DNA of 14,497 nucleotides, taken from contig JBOGVG010000274.1 in assembly GCA_050692435.1 (NCBI GenBank), forward strand, positions 1 through 14,497, in the 5' to 3' direction. The notes under the pieces were generated by a model. The model worked only from the letters and a program-made list of their open reading frames with translations, searched no databases and was not told where the DNA came from. Made by a program: the position numbers and the translations under genes. How positions within the stretch are numbered: position 1 is the first letter of the stretch; every line of letters starts with the position of its first letter. Positions 6,899-12,464 of the stretch are shown in pieces. Source of the DNA: AC-69 sp050692435. GTDB lineage: Bacteria > Actinomycetota > UBA4738 > HRBIN12.

Positions 6899-8016
6899 GC
6901 GGGCTGGGCGTCGAAGAATGCGGTCCAGTCGGCGGATCGGCTGTCTCCGTTACCCAGGATGAACTCCTCGACCATCTCGCGAGCCATGTCGTCGGTGAAC
7001 TGTACCGGCGGCGACTTCATGAGGTAGGCGCTGGGGCCGATCAGCGGTCCGGCCACCCCGCGGTCCTTGGCCACCTTCGCGCACCGGATGGCGTCGATGG
7101 CCACGCCCGCTGAGTTCGGGCTATCCCACACCTCGAGCTTCAGCTCCACGCTGAGCGGCACGTCGCCGAAAGCCTGCCCCTCCAGGCGGATCTGGGCCCA
7201 CTTCCGATCCTCCAGCCACGGCACGTAGTCCGAGGGTCCGATGTGGATGTTCTGCTTGTCGAGGGGCTTCTCCAGCTGGCTCTGCACCGACTGGGTCTTT
7301 GACTGCTTCTTGGACACCAGCCGGTCCCGCTCAAGCATGTTCATGAAGTCCATGTTGCCGCCGAAGTTCAGCTGGTAGGTCCGGTTCAGCTTCACGCCGC
7401 GGTCCTCGAACAGCTTCGTGAGAACGCGGTGGACGATGGTGGCCCCGACCTGGCTCTTGATGTCGTCTCCCACGATCGGAAGGCCGGCCTTCACGAACTT
7501 CTTCGCCCATGTCCGGTCCGAGGCGATGAACACCGGCAGGCAGTTCACCAGGGCCACCCCCGCGTCGAGAGCGGCCTGGGCGTAGTGCTTCGCGGCGCTC
7601 TCGCTGCCGACGGGCAGGTAGCACACCAGGACGTCGGCTCGGACGTCGCGCAGGACCTGGGCCACATCGACCTCCGGCTGATCCGACTCCACGATGGTCT
7701 CGCGGTAGTACTTGCCCAGGGCGTCGAGCGTAGGGCCGCGCCGGACGGCGATGCCCGTAGGCGGCACGTCGGCGAACCGGATGGTGTTGTTGGGTTCGGA
7801 GACGATGGCCTCCGCGAGGTCCTTGCCCACCTTTTTCGCGTCCACGTCGAACGCCGCGACGACCTCGACGTCCGAGACGTGGTACGGGCCGAGCCGCACG
7901 TGCATCAGGCCCGGCACGCGGTCCTCGGGGTCCGCGTCCTTGTAGTACCCCAGCCCCTGGACGAGCGACGACGCGCAGTTTCCCACGCCGACGATCGCGA
8001 GACGGACCTTGCTCAT
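6895..8016 (-). CDS. ino1: Inositol-3-phosphate synthase (myo-inositol-1-phosphate synthase)
   Basis: This 373-residue enzyme is the size of the mycobacterial Ino1 (about 367). It converts glucose-6-phosphate to inositol-3-phosphate using NAD, the first step toward phosphatidylinositol, mycothiol or compatible-solute inositols. Visible are the NAD-binding VGVGNCASSLVQG (9-21), LVNCLPVFIAS (156-166), GDDIKSQVGAT (183-193), LNFGGNMDFMNML (216-228), SKKQSKTQ (235-242) and EDRKWAQIRLEG (269-280), the last holding an active-site lysine. The ATG at 8016 has AAAGGAG 8 bases upstream and overlaps the PadR stop (ATGA); the frame extends further upstream only inside the PadR gene. It is therefore probably co-transcribed with, and controlled by, that regulator. 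It looks intact. Confidence 0.95.
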   Translation of the reverse strand: MSKVRLAIVGVGNCASSLVQGLGYYKDADPEDRVPGLMHVRLGPYHVSDVEVVAAFDVDAKKVGKDLAEAIVSEPNNTIRFADVPPTGIAVRRGPTLDALGKYYRETIVESDQPEVDVAQVLRDVRADVLVCYLPVGSESAAKHYAQAALDAGVALVNCLPVFIASDRTWAKKFVKAGLPIVGDDIKSQVGATIVHRVLTKLFEDRGVKLNRTYQLNFGGNMDFMNMLERDRLVSKKQSKTQSVQSQLEKPLDKQNIHIGPSDYVPWLEDRKWAQIRLEGQAFGDVPLSVELKLEVWDSPNSAGVAIDAIRCAKVAKDRGVAGPLIGPSAYLMKSPPVQFTDDMAREMVEEFILGNGDSRSADWTAFFDAQPA

Positions 8017-8600
8017 GTGGCGCGCTCCTTTCCGCGAAGCGCCCGAGCCTGGCGGCGCTTCGTTCCCCCCCTGGGTGATCGGGACTGGCGGCGTTCCGCG
8101 GTGATGAGGCCGTCCAGCCACGCGATGTCCTGCTCGGTGGACTCCCGGCCGTGCTGCATCAGCGAGAGCGTGTAGGTGTCGAACCGCTCGCGCATGGCTG
8201 ATAGCGACGTCGTGATGGTGGACAGGCGCTCCTCGAGGTACGCGCGGCGCTTCTCCAGGAGGCGGATGCGCGTGTCGGGAGCGAGGTACTTGAAGAACGC
8301 GAGCCGGACCCGGAACCGGTTGTCCTCGGAGGAGGACTCGGCTCCGGCCTCCTCCAGCAGGTGCTGGAACAGCTCCTCGCCCTTCCCGGTGATCCGGTAG
8401 ACGTTCTTGCGCCGGCCGACCTCCTGCTGGTCGAAGATCCGCTCGACGGCGCCGTCTCGCTCCAGGCGCCGGAGGGTCGGGTATAGCGAGCCGTAGGAGA
8501 CCCGCCAGAACCCGCCCAGGGTGTCGGTCAGCCGCTTGGAGAGCTGGTAGCCGTGCATGGACCGCTCTTTCAGCAGCCCTAGGATCGCGAGCTCGAGCAT
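8013..8600 (-). CDS. PadR-family transcriptional regulator, probable regulator of ino1
   Basis: This 195-residue PadR-type repressor has an N-terminal winged helix of about 80 residues. It begins MLELAILGLL, then MHGYQL (15-20), with YGSLYPTLRRLERDGAV as the recognition helix and wing. A helical C-terminal dimerisation region follows (RLAFFKYLAPDTRIRLLEKRRAYLEERL area), then an unusual basic tail rich in Arg and Lys. The start at 8600 fits the family's N-terminus; GGGAAAGGA lies about 12 bases upstream. The stop overlaps the ino1 start. Mycobacterium tuberculosis also has a PadR regulator (Rv0047c) next to ino1 (Rv0046c), as I recall. The promoter carries two palindromes likely bound by this protein, suggesting autoregulation. 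Ligand unknown. Confidence 0.92.
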   Translation of the reverse strand: MLELAILGLLKERSMHGYQLSKRLTDTLGGFWRVSYGSLYPTLRRLERDGAVERIFDQQEVGRRKNVYRITGKGEELFQHLLEEAGAESSSEDNRFRVRLAFFKYLAPDTRIRLLEKRRAYLEERLSTITTSLSAMRERFDTYTLSLMQHGRESTEQDIAWLDGLITAERRQSRSPRGGTKRRQARALRGKERAT

Positions 8601-8635
8601 CCGGTGGTGGGTTCCTTTCCCTCGGTGTTGTGCCT

Positions 8636-8645
8636 CGATATATCG
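8636..8645. promoter_or_regulatory. PadR operator, start-proximal copy
   Basis: CGATATATCG is a perfect 10-base palindrome at the expected start of transcription (about 8643) of the minus-strand PadR-ino1 operon. Its centre is 26 bases from the second copy. It stands out as AT-rich in a GC-rich region. Confidence 0.6.
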
Positions 8646-8649
8646 GGTG

Positions 8650-8678
8650 ACTATATCGCTTCGATATATCGAACCACT
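8650..8678 (-). promoter_or_regulatory. Predicted promoter of the PadR-ino1 operon
   Basis: On the minus strand, TATAGT (8655-8650) is the best -10 box. The -35 position (about 8678-8673, AGTGGT with a 17-base spacer) is a poor match to TTGACA. The palindrome 8660-8673 fills the spacer. The leader would be about 43 bases. Confidence 0.5.
8660..8673. promoter_or_regulatory. PadR operator, spacer copy
   Basis: TTCGATATATCGAA is a perfect 14-base palindrome lying between the predicted -35 and -10 of the PadR promoter. It shares the CGATATATCG core with 8636-8645. A half-site-like CTATATCG lies between them (8651-8658). Binding here would exclude polymerase. Confidence 0.65.
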
Positions 8679-8692
8679 ACATGGGGGAAACG

Positions 8693-9229
8693 TCAACCCC
8701 GGGTGTCGGAGCCTCCCTCAGCGGGCGCGCGGCCGCGAGCGCCGCCGCCGGCCGTCCGAGCGGCCGGCCGCGCGCCGAACCCCTGCGGACGGTGCCTGGC
8801 CATCCAGTCCTCGTGGGGCGGGACCGCCTCACCGACCACGTAAAGGAAGTAGTACGCGCCCATGTCGCCGAGGAACTTGAACCGGTCGACCAGGTCGGCC
8901 GAGAGCGTCTCGAAGTCAGGGTGGGACCGAAGGTACCTCTTGAAGCCTCCATGCTCCCGGTCCAGGGCGAGCATCGTCTCCGCGTTCTCCACGGTGGCCT
9001 CGATCTTTCGGCGGTTGCGGATGAGGCGCGTGTCGGCGGAGAGCGTGTCGATGTCCTTCGGCGATAGGTTCGCCACCCTCTCGGGGTCGAAGCCCCGGAG
9101 CGCCTCGCGGGTGCCGGACCACTTCGCCTCGACCACCCGCCAGCTGATCCCGGACTGGAACACGGCCTTCGTGAGCACGTCGAGGTAGTCGGCCAGTCCC
9201 CTGGGCCTGATCTGCGTCGGCGATTCCAT
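8693..9229 (-). CDS. DNA-3-methyladenine glycosylase I-like protein (HhH-GPD fold)
   Basis: This 178-residue protein aligns with the TAG/DNA-3-methyladenine glycosylase I core. It has FQSGISW (24-30, matching QQAGLSW of E. coli TAG), FDPERVANL (48-56), DTRLIRNRRKIEATVENA (66-83) and KYLRS-type text near 98. TAG removes 3-methyladenine from alkylated DNA. Compared with E. coli TAG (from memory), the N-terminal Cys and His and the C-terminal His and Cys zinc ligands are absent, and the base-contacting Glu38 position is Ala22. This appears to be a distinct subfamily, so activity is uncertain. The C-terminal ~35 residues are low complexity (Ala, Arg, Gly). The ATG has GGGAGG upstream at good spacing. 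It is on the same strand as the PAC2 gene upstream, 74 bases apart. Confidence 0.82.
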   Translation of the reverse strand: MESPTQIRPRGLADYLDVLTKAVFQSGISWRVVEAKWSGTREALRGFDPERVANLSPKDIDTLSADTRLIRNRRKIEATVENAETMLALDREHGGFKRYLRSHPDFETLSADLVDRFKFLGDMGAYYFLYVVGEAVPPHEDWMARHRPQGFGARPAARTAGGGARGRAPAEGGSDTRG

Positions 9230-9303
9230 CCCAGCCTCCCTGTGAGCGACGAGCCCACCCTACCGACGAACGGGAGGAACCGGGATCGACCGCCCGGCCG
9301 AGC

Positions 9304-10167
9304 TCAGCGCTCGCCGATGGGTGGCTGGTCGCCCCCGTCGGCGCGCTGCTGGAGGAACCGCTCGATCTCCGAGGCGAGGTCCTCGCCTGAGGTGCTCGGC
9401 TCGTCCGCGATGGTCTCCAGCCGCTCGACGTAGGCGCGCGACTCCGGGTTGTCGGCGACGGCGGCGTCCAGGGCCTCGCGCTGGGCTTTGGCCTCGTCGG
9501 GGAGGGAGCCGAGGGGGAACTCCACGCCGAGGTGTCGGCCGGCGTGCTCGAGGATGGCGATGGTGGCGGCGGGGAACGGGCCGGTCACATAGTGGGGGAC
9601 CTGAGCGTAGAACCCCACCGCGGGGATGCCGCCACCGGAGACGGCGAGCTCGATCGTACTGAGGGCGGCGGAGGGGACGCGGAGGAGCCCGCCGGGGCCC
9701 TGCTGTTCGTCCTCGGCCAGGAGGCCCTGTTTCGACGCCGTTGCCAGGATGGGGACCGGCCGGGTGTGCGGGACGGCCGCGGGGATCGCCCCGAGGCTCA
9801 CCCACTCCACGACGCCGAGGCGAAGCGCGATCTCGAACACGTCTTGCGAGAGCTCCCTCCACCGGAAGTCCGGCTCGGGTCCGGTCAGGACGAGGAGGTC
9901 GCGCCCACCCACCCGCGCCCGTTTCACCGCGAGGTCCGGCCAGACCAGCTCGGTCAGGGTGCCGTCGACGATGTCGAGGACGGGCCGGCGAGCCCGGTAG
10001 TCGAACAGCACGTCCGGGTCGAAGGTTGCGAGGCTCTCGCCGTCACTGCCGATCAGCGCGGTCGCGGCGGTGGATGCCCCGGCCGCGTCGATCCACGCGT
10101 CGAACGCCGCGACGATGGCCGGGGCGACGAGCTGATCCGCGGGCTCGGACAGGCGGTACAGGGGCAC
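9304..10167 (-). CDS. PAC2 family protein (proteasome assembly chaperone-like)
   Basis: This 287-residue protein matches the bacterial PAC2 (PF09754) group. It has an N-terminal IVAAFDAWIDAAGAS segment, FDPDVLFDYRARRPVL, GRDLLVLTGPEPDFRW, then LGAIPAAVPHTRPVPILATA and PHYVTGPFPAAT, ending in a helical ASEIERFLQQRAD. The eukaryotic and archaeal relatives help 20S proteasome assembly. The bacterial branch is common in Actinomycetota, and its role there is unproven. The start is a GTG at 10167 with no clear Shine-Dalgarno. TATGCT (10179-10174, minus strand) would be a TANNNT -10 that starts transcription at the GTG itself, so the mRNA may be leaderless. No proteasome gene is in the window. Confidence 0.88.
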   Translation of the reverse strand: MPLYRLSEPADQLVAPAIVAAFDAWIDAAGASTAATALIGSDGESLATFDPDVLFDYRARRPVLDIVDGTLTELVWPDLAVKRARVGGRDLLVLTGPEPDFRWRELSQDVFEIALRLGVVEWVSLGAIPAAVPHTRPVPILATASKQGLLAEDEQQGPGGLLRVPSAALSTIELAVSGGGIPAVGFYAQVPHYVTGPFPAATIAILEHAGRHLGVEFPLGSLPDEAKAQREALDAAVADNPESRAYVERLETIADEPSTSGEDLASEIERFLQQRADGGDQPPIGER

Positions 10168-10181
10168 CGCCCAAGCATAGT

Positions 10182-10206
10182 GGCGGCCGGGGCGAGGGTG
10201 GCCGCC
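10182..10206. repeat. GC-rich inverted repeat upstream of the PAC2 gene
   Basis: GGCGGCC and GGCCGCC form perfect 7-base arms around an 11-base loop, just upstream of the candidate PAC2 -10 box. It may be a terminator-like hairpin after the small minus-strand ORF or a regulatory site; there is no T-run. Confidence 0.3.
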
Positions 10207-10222
10207 GAAGCCCGGGAGCCAG

Positions 10223-10237
10223 GATCGGCTGCCGATC
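10223..10237. repeat. 15-base near-perfect palindrome
   Basis: GATCGGC and GCCGATC flank a single T. It lies 6 bases past the end of the small acidic ORF (minus strand). It could be an operator or part of a transcription stop. The rest of 10168-10242 shows nothing else. Confidence 0.3.
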
Positions 10238-10242
10238 GCCCG

Positions 10243-10440
10243 CTACGGGTTCCCCCCGGCGTTGGCCGAACCATCTTCACCGTGCCCGTCGGGGCTCTCG
10301 TTGGCCGTGTCGGTCCCCGGCTCGCTCGCGCCGTCGTTCACTTCGTCCGCGGTGTCGGTGCCGCCGTCGTTCAGCGTGTCCACCGGCGCAGCGCGCCTCG
10401 CGGCAGCCAGGACGTCATCGAACCGTCGTTCGAGGCTCAT
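10243..10440 (-). CDS. Hypothetical 65-residue acidic protein
   Basis: I do not recognise this ORF. It would start MSLERRFDDVLAAARR, a helix resembling the first residues of some sigma-factor-like proteins, then becomes an Asp/Gly/Thr/Asn-rich acidic tail. The tail has a loose internal repeat (NDGGTDTADEV, then NDGASEPGTDTANES). No good Shine-Dalgarno precedes the ATG. It is divergent from tdk with 37 bases between the starts. The change from an ordered basic helix to a regular acidic tail is unlike a typical shadow ORF in GC-rich DNA, which would be Arg/Pro/Ala-rich. It may be real but is poorly supported. Confidence 0.4.
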   Translation of the reverse strand: MSLERRFDDVLAAARRAAPVDTLNDGGTDTADEVNDGASEPGTDTANESPDGHGEDGSANAGGNP

Positions 10441-10477
10441 GGGTTCACGACAGGTACGGGGGTCGATCCGCCATGAT

Positions 10478-11050
10478 GTGGCCGTGGAGAGGGAGCCGGG
10501 TCGGGTCGAGGTCATCGCCGGCCCCATGTTCGCGGGCAAGACCGAGGAGCTGCTGCGGAGGGTCCGACGGGCCGGCGTCGCCGGCCGAAGCGTCCGGGTC
10601 CTGACGCACGCGCTGGACACGCGGGAAGGGACGGACCGGATCGCATCGCACGCCGGTCTCGATTACCCCTCACAGGCCGTGCCGTCGGCGGCCAACATCC
10701 ATGAGACAGTCCCCGCCGGGACCGACATGGTTGCGATCGACGAGGCCCACTTCTTCGGACCGGAACTCGTCGGGATCGTGGGCGAGCTGGCCGCCGCCGG
10801 CCTGGTCGTGGTGGTGGCGGGTCTCGACGTCACGTTCGTCGGCCAGCCATTCGAGCCACTGCCGTCGCTCATGGCCCTGGCGGAGCGGGTGGACAAGCTC
10901 ACCGCGATCTGCACGGTCTGCGGCACCGATGCGATCTACCACGTCCGCGTGGCCCCCTCGGCGGCGAGCGACACCGACCTGGTCCCGGAGCACGTGGGCG
11001 GCTCGGAGAAGTATCAAGCGCGGTGCCGGCGTCACTTCCAGCCGCGCTGA
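10478..11050 (+). CDS. tdk: Thymidine kinase, type II (TK1-like)
   Basis: This 190-residue enzyme is of usual size for bacterial Tdk. It phosphorylates thymidine with ATP for salvage into dTMP. Visible are the Walker A GPMFAGKT (15-22), Walker B VAIDEAHFF (85-93) with catalytic Glu89, GLDVTFVGQPF (115-125), and a zinc site from Cys145 and Cys148 (CTVC) plus Cys183 and His186 (CRRH). The lasso segment EKYQARC precedes the last pair. I choose the GTG at 10478; a GTG at 10484 is equally possible. A longer frame to 10262 overlaps the small minus-strand ORF and has no TK-like sequence. The Shine-Dalgarno is weak (GGGGG about 15 bases upstream). It converges on the VapC gene with 25 bases between. 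Confidence 0.95.
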   Translation: MAVEREPGRVEVIAGPMFAGKTEELLRRVRRAGVAGRSVRVLTHALDTREGTDRIASHAGLDYPSQAVPSAANIHETVPAGTDMVAIDEAHFFGPELVGIVGELAAAGLVVVVAGLDVTFVGQPFEPLPSLMALAERVDKLTAICTVCGTDAIYHVRVAPSAASDTDLVPEHVGGSEKYQARCRRHFQPR

Positions 11051-11054
11051 GGTT

Positions 11055-11071
11055 CCCTCGGACGGCGAGGG
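11055..11071. terminator. Possible bidirectional terminator between tdk and vapC
   Basis: CCCTCG and CGAGGG form a perfect stem around GACGG in the 25-base convergent gap. There is no T-run, as is often the case in high-GC actinobacteria, so the call rests on position and symmetry. Confidence 0.4.
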
Positions 11072-11075
11072 TCGA

Positions 11076-11462
11076 TCACCACTCGACGGTGATCGGGTAG
11101 CGTTGCAGGATCCGGTCGCCGGACACGAGGGTCAGATCATCCGCCACGGCTTGCGCGACCAGGATCCGGTCGAACGGGTCTCGATGGACGTCGGGCAGCG
11201 CCGCCAAGCCGAAGGCGTGGCGCATGTGGATGGGGAGCGGGAGGAAGGCGTTCGCTTCCAGCTGCGCGACGAGGAACCGGTCGACGGGCTCGGGGACCTC
11301 GACGCGGCCCAGGCTGGTCTTCACCACGATCTCCCATGCGCTCGCGGCGCTCACGTGCACCTCGTTCGCGCCGTCGGCGACGAGGGCGGCGGCGCGTGGC
11401 GACAGGCGCGGGTCGTCGCCGATCCACCACAGGAACGCGTGCGTGTCGAGCAGCAGCCTCAC
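11076..11462 (-). CDS. vapC: VapC-family PIN-domain toxin
   Basis: This 128-residue PIN-domain protein is a probable Mg-dependent ribonuclease toxin. Acidic active-site residues are in place: Asp6 in LLLDTHAFLWW (3-13), Glu44 in SAWEIVVK (41-48), Asp95/Asp98 in HRDPFDRILVAQA (93-105) and Asp116 in SGD. It resembles the Sll0205-like branch of VapC. The start is a GTG at 11462 overlapping the antitoxin stop (GTGA), so translation should be coupled. An intact active site suggests a working toxin. RNA target is unknown. Confidence 0.93.
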   Translation of the reverse strand: MRLLLDTHAFLWWIGDDPRLSPRAAALVADGANEVHVSAASAWEIVVKTSLGRVEVPEPVDRFLVAQLEANAFLPLPIHMRHAFGLAALPDVHRDPFDRILVAQAVADDLTLVSGDRILQRYPITVEW

Positions 11463-11689
11463 TCGAACGAGGCCCGGAGGTCCTCGGGGAGCGGGGCGTC
11501 GAAGTTATCACCGACCCACACATCACCTCGGGCGCTGCCCGGCGAGCGCTCGGGGATCTCCGGCGCGATGGGGACCAGCCTCGCGACGGGGTGGCCGGCC
11601 CTGGCGATGACGACCTCTTCCCCGAGGGCGACGCGCTCGAGGAGCTTCGAGAAGTGGGTCTTGGCCTCGTGGACGTTTACCGGTGGCAT
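11459..11689 (-). CDS. Phd/YefM-family antitoxin partner of VapC
   Basis: This 76-residue protein has the Phd/YefM N-terminal DNA-binding fold: VNVHEAKTHFSKLLERVALGEE (4-25, with the typical AKTHFSKLL), VVIARAGHPVARLVP (26-40). Its tail, FDAPLPEDLRASFE (63-76), is the toxin-wrapping end of this family. It neutralises VapC and, with it, represses the operon. The ATG at 11689 matches the family start; the open frame continues upstream through the operator, which I reject. There is no Shine-Dalgarno, and the predicted transcript starts 2 bases or so before the ATG, so the mRNA is probably leaderless. Confidence 0.93.
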   Translation of the reverse strand: MPPVNVHEAKTHFSKLLERVALGEEVVIARAGHPVARLVPIAPEIPERSPGSARGDVWVGDNFDAPLPEDLRASFE

Positions 11690-11697
11690 AGGCTCAG

Positions 11698-11726
11698 AGC
11701 TTAGACTAAGTCTATGACTTAGTCCA
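11698..11726 (-). promoter_or_regulatory. Toxin-antitoxin promoter with paired operator palindromes
   Basis: On the minus strand TGGACT (11726-11721) and TAAGCT (11703-11698) are spaced by exactly 17 bases. Two palindromes fill the spacer and its -35 edge: TAGACTAAGTCTA (11702-11714) and GACTTAGTC (11716-11724). They share GACTWAGTC, their centres are 12 bases apart, and the two copies together form a 9-base-arm inverted repeat. Binding of the Phd-VapC complex here would explain autoregulation. Confidence 0.65.
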
Positions 11727-11732
11727 GACCGT

Positions 11733-12464
11733 CTACGATCGTCCGGCCTCCCTGGCCATCCGGGCCGCCTCACCAGGGCTTCCGGTCCACGGCTCGCCGT
11801 GGCCGGGCAGCACCAGGTCGGCCGGGATCGGGTCCAGGACGTCGAGGGTCCGGAGCGCCTGCGGGGTGTCGCGGTTGAGGGCCGAGGGCATGACCTGCGG
11901 GCCGGTCCGGCCCGTGAGCGGGTTCCTCGTCGCTAACACGTCGCCGGCGAGGAGCACGCGCCGCGCTTCCAATAGCAAGGCGGAGCACCCTGGCGTGTGA
12001 CCGGGCGCGTGGATCACCCGAGGGCGTCCCGGCACGTCGAGGGTCTCACCGTCGCCGAAGGTGGAGACCTCTCGCACAGGGATGATCCTGGCCCCGCCCC
12101 GTCGGGCCAGCGAGAACACGGTTTGGTAGAACTCGGGACGCAGGAGGTACGACGTGACCTTCCCGTCGTTCTTCCCGGGCTTCGCGCCCTTGGCCACGGC
12201 GGCATCCGCCTGGTGGATCCACACCCGCGCCTCGGCCGCGGTGCGAGCGCGCTCGGCGAACCCGATGTGGTCCGAATGGGCGTGGGTGAGGAGCACGGCG
12301 TCCAGGTCCTGCAGCCCGCGTCCCAAGCCGGCAACGGTGCGCACCAAAAGGTCCCAGTCTCGGGGCGCGCCCGCGTCGACCAACACGAACTTGCCTTCGT
12401 CCTCGACCAGGTAGAAGTTGGCGACGCCCTGGGTCAGTCGGTGGATCCCCCGCGCGACCTCCAT
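11733..12464 (-). CDS. Metallo-beta-lactamase-fold hydrolase
   Basis: This 243-residue cytoplasmic hydrolase of the MBL (glyoxalase II-like) fold has a full binuclear metal site: THAHSDH (60-66; His61, His63, Asp65, His66), His155 in APGHTPG, Asp175 in LAGDVL, and His222 in LPGHGEPW. The substrate is unknown; lactonases, thioesterases and glyoxalases share this pattern. The ATG at 12464 has GGAGG 8 bases upstream. It follows the AlkZ-like gene, whose ORF overlaps it in another frame (probably an artefact of an indel), and precedes the toxin-antitoxin pair, which has its own promoter. Confidence 0.92.
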   Translation of the reverse strand: MEVARGIHRLTQGVANFYLVEDEGKFVLVDAGAPRDWDLLVRTVAGLGRGLQDLDAVLLTHAHSDHIGFAERARTAAEARVWIHQADAAVAKGAKPGKNDGKVTSYLLRPEFYQTVFSLARRGGARIIPVREVSTFGDGETLDVPGRPRVIHAPGHTPGCSALLLEARRVLLAGDVLATRNPLTGRTGPQVMPSALNRDTPQALRTLDVLDPIPADLVLPGHGEPWTGSPGEAARMAREAGRS

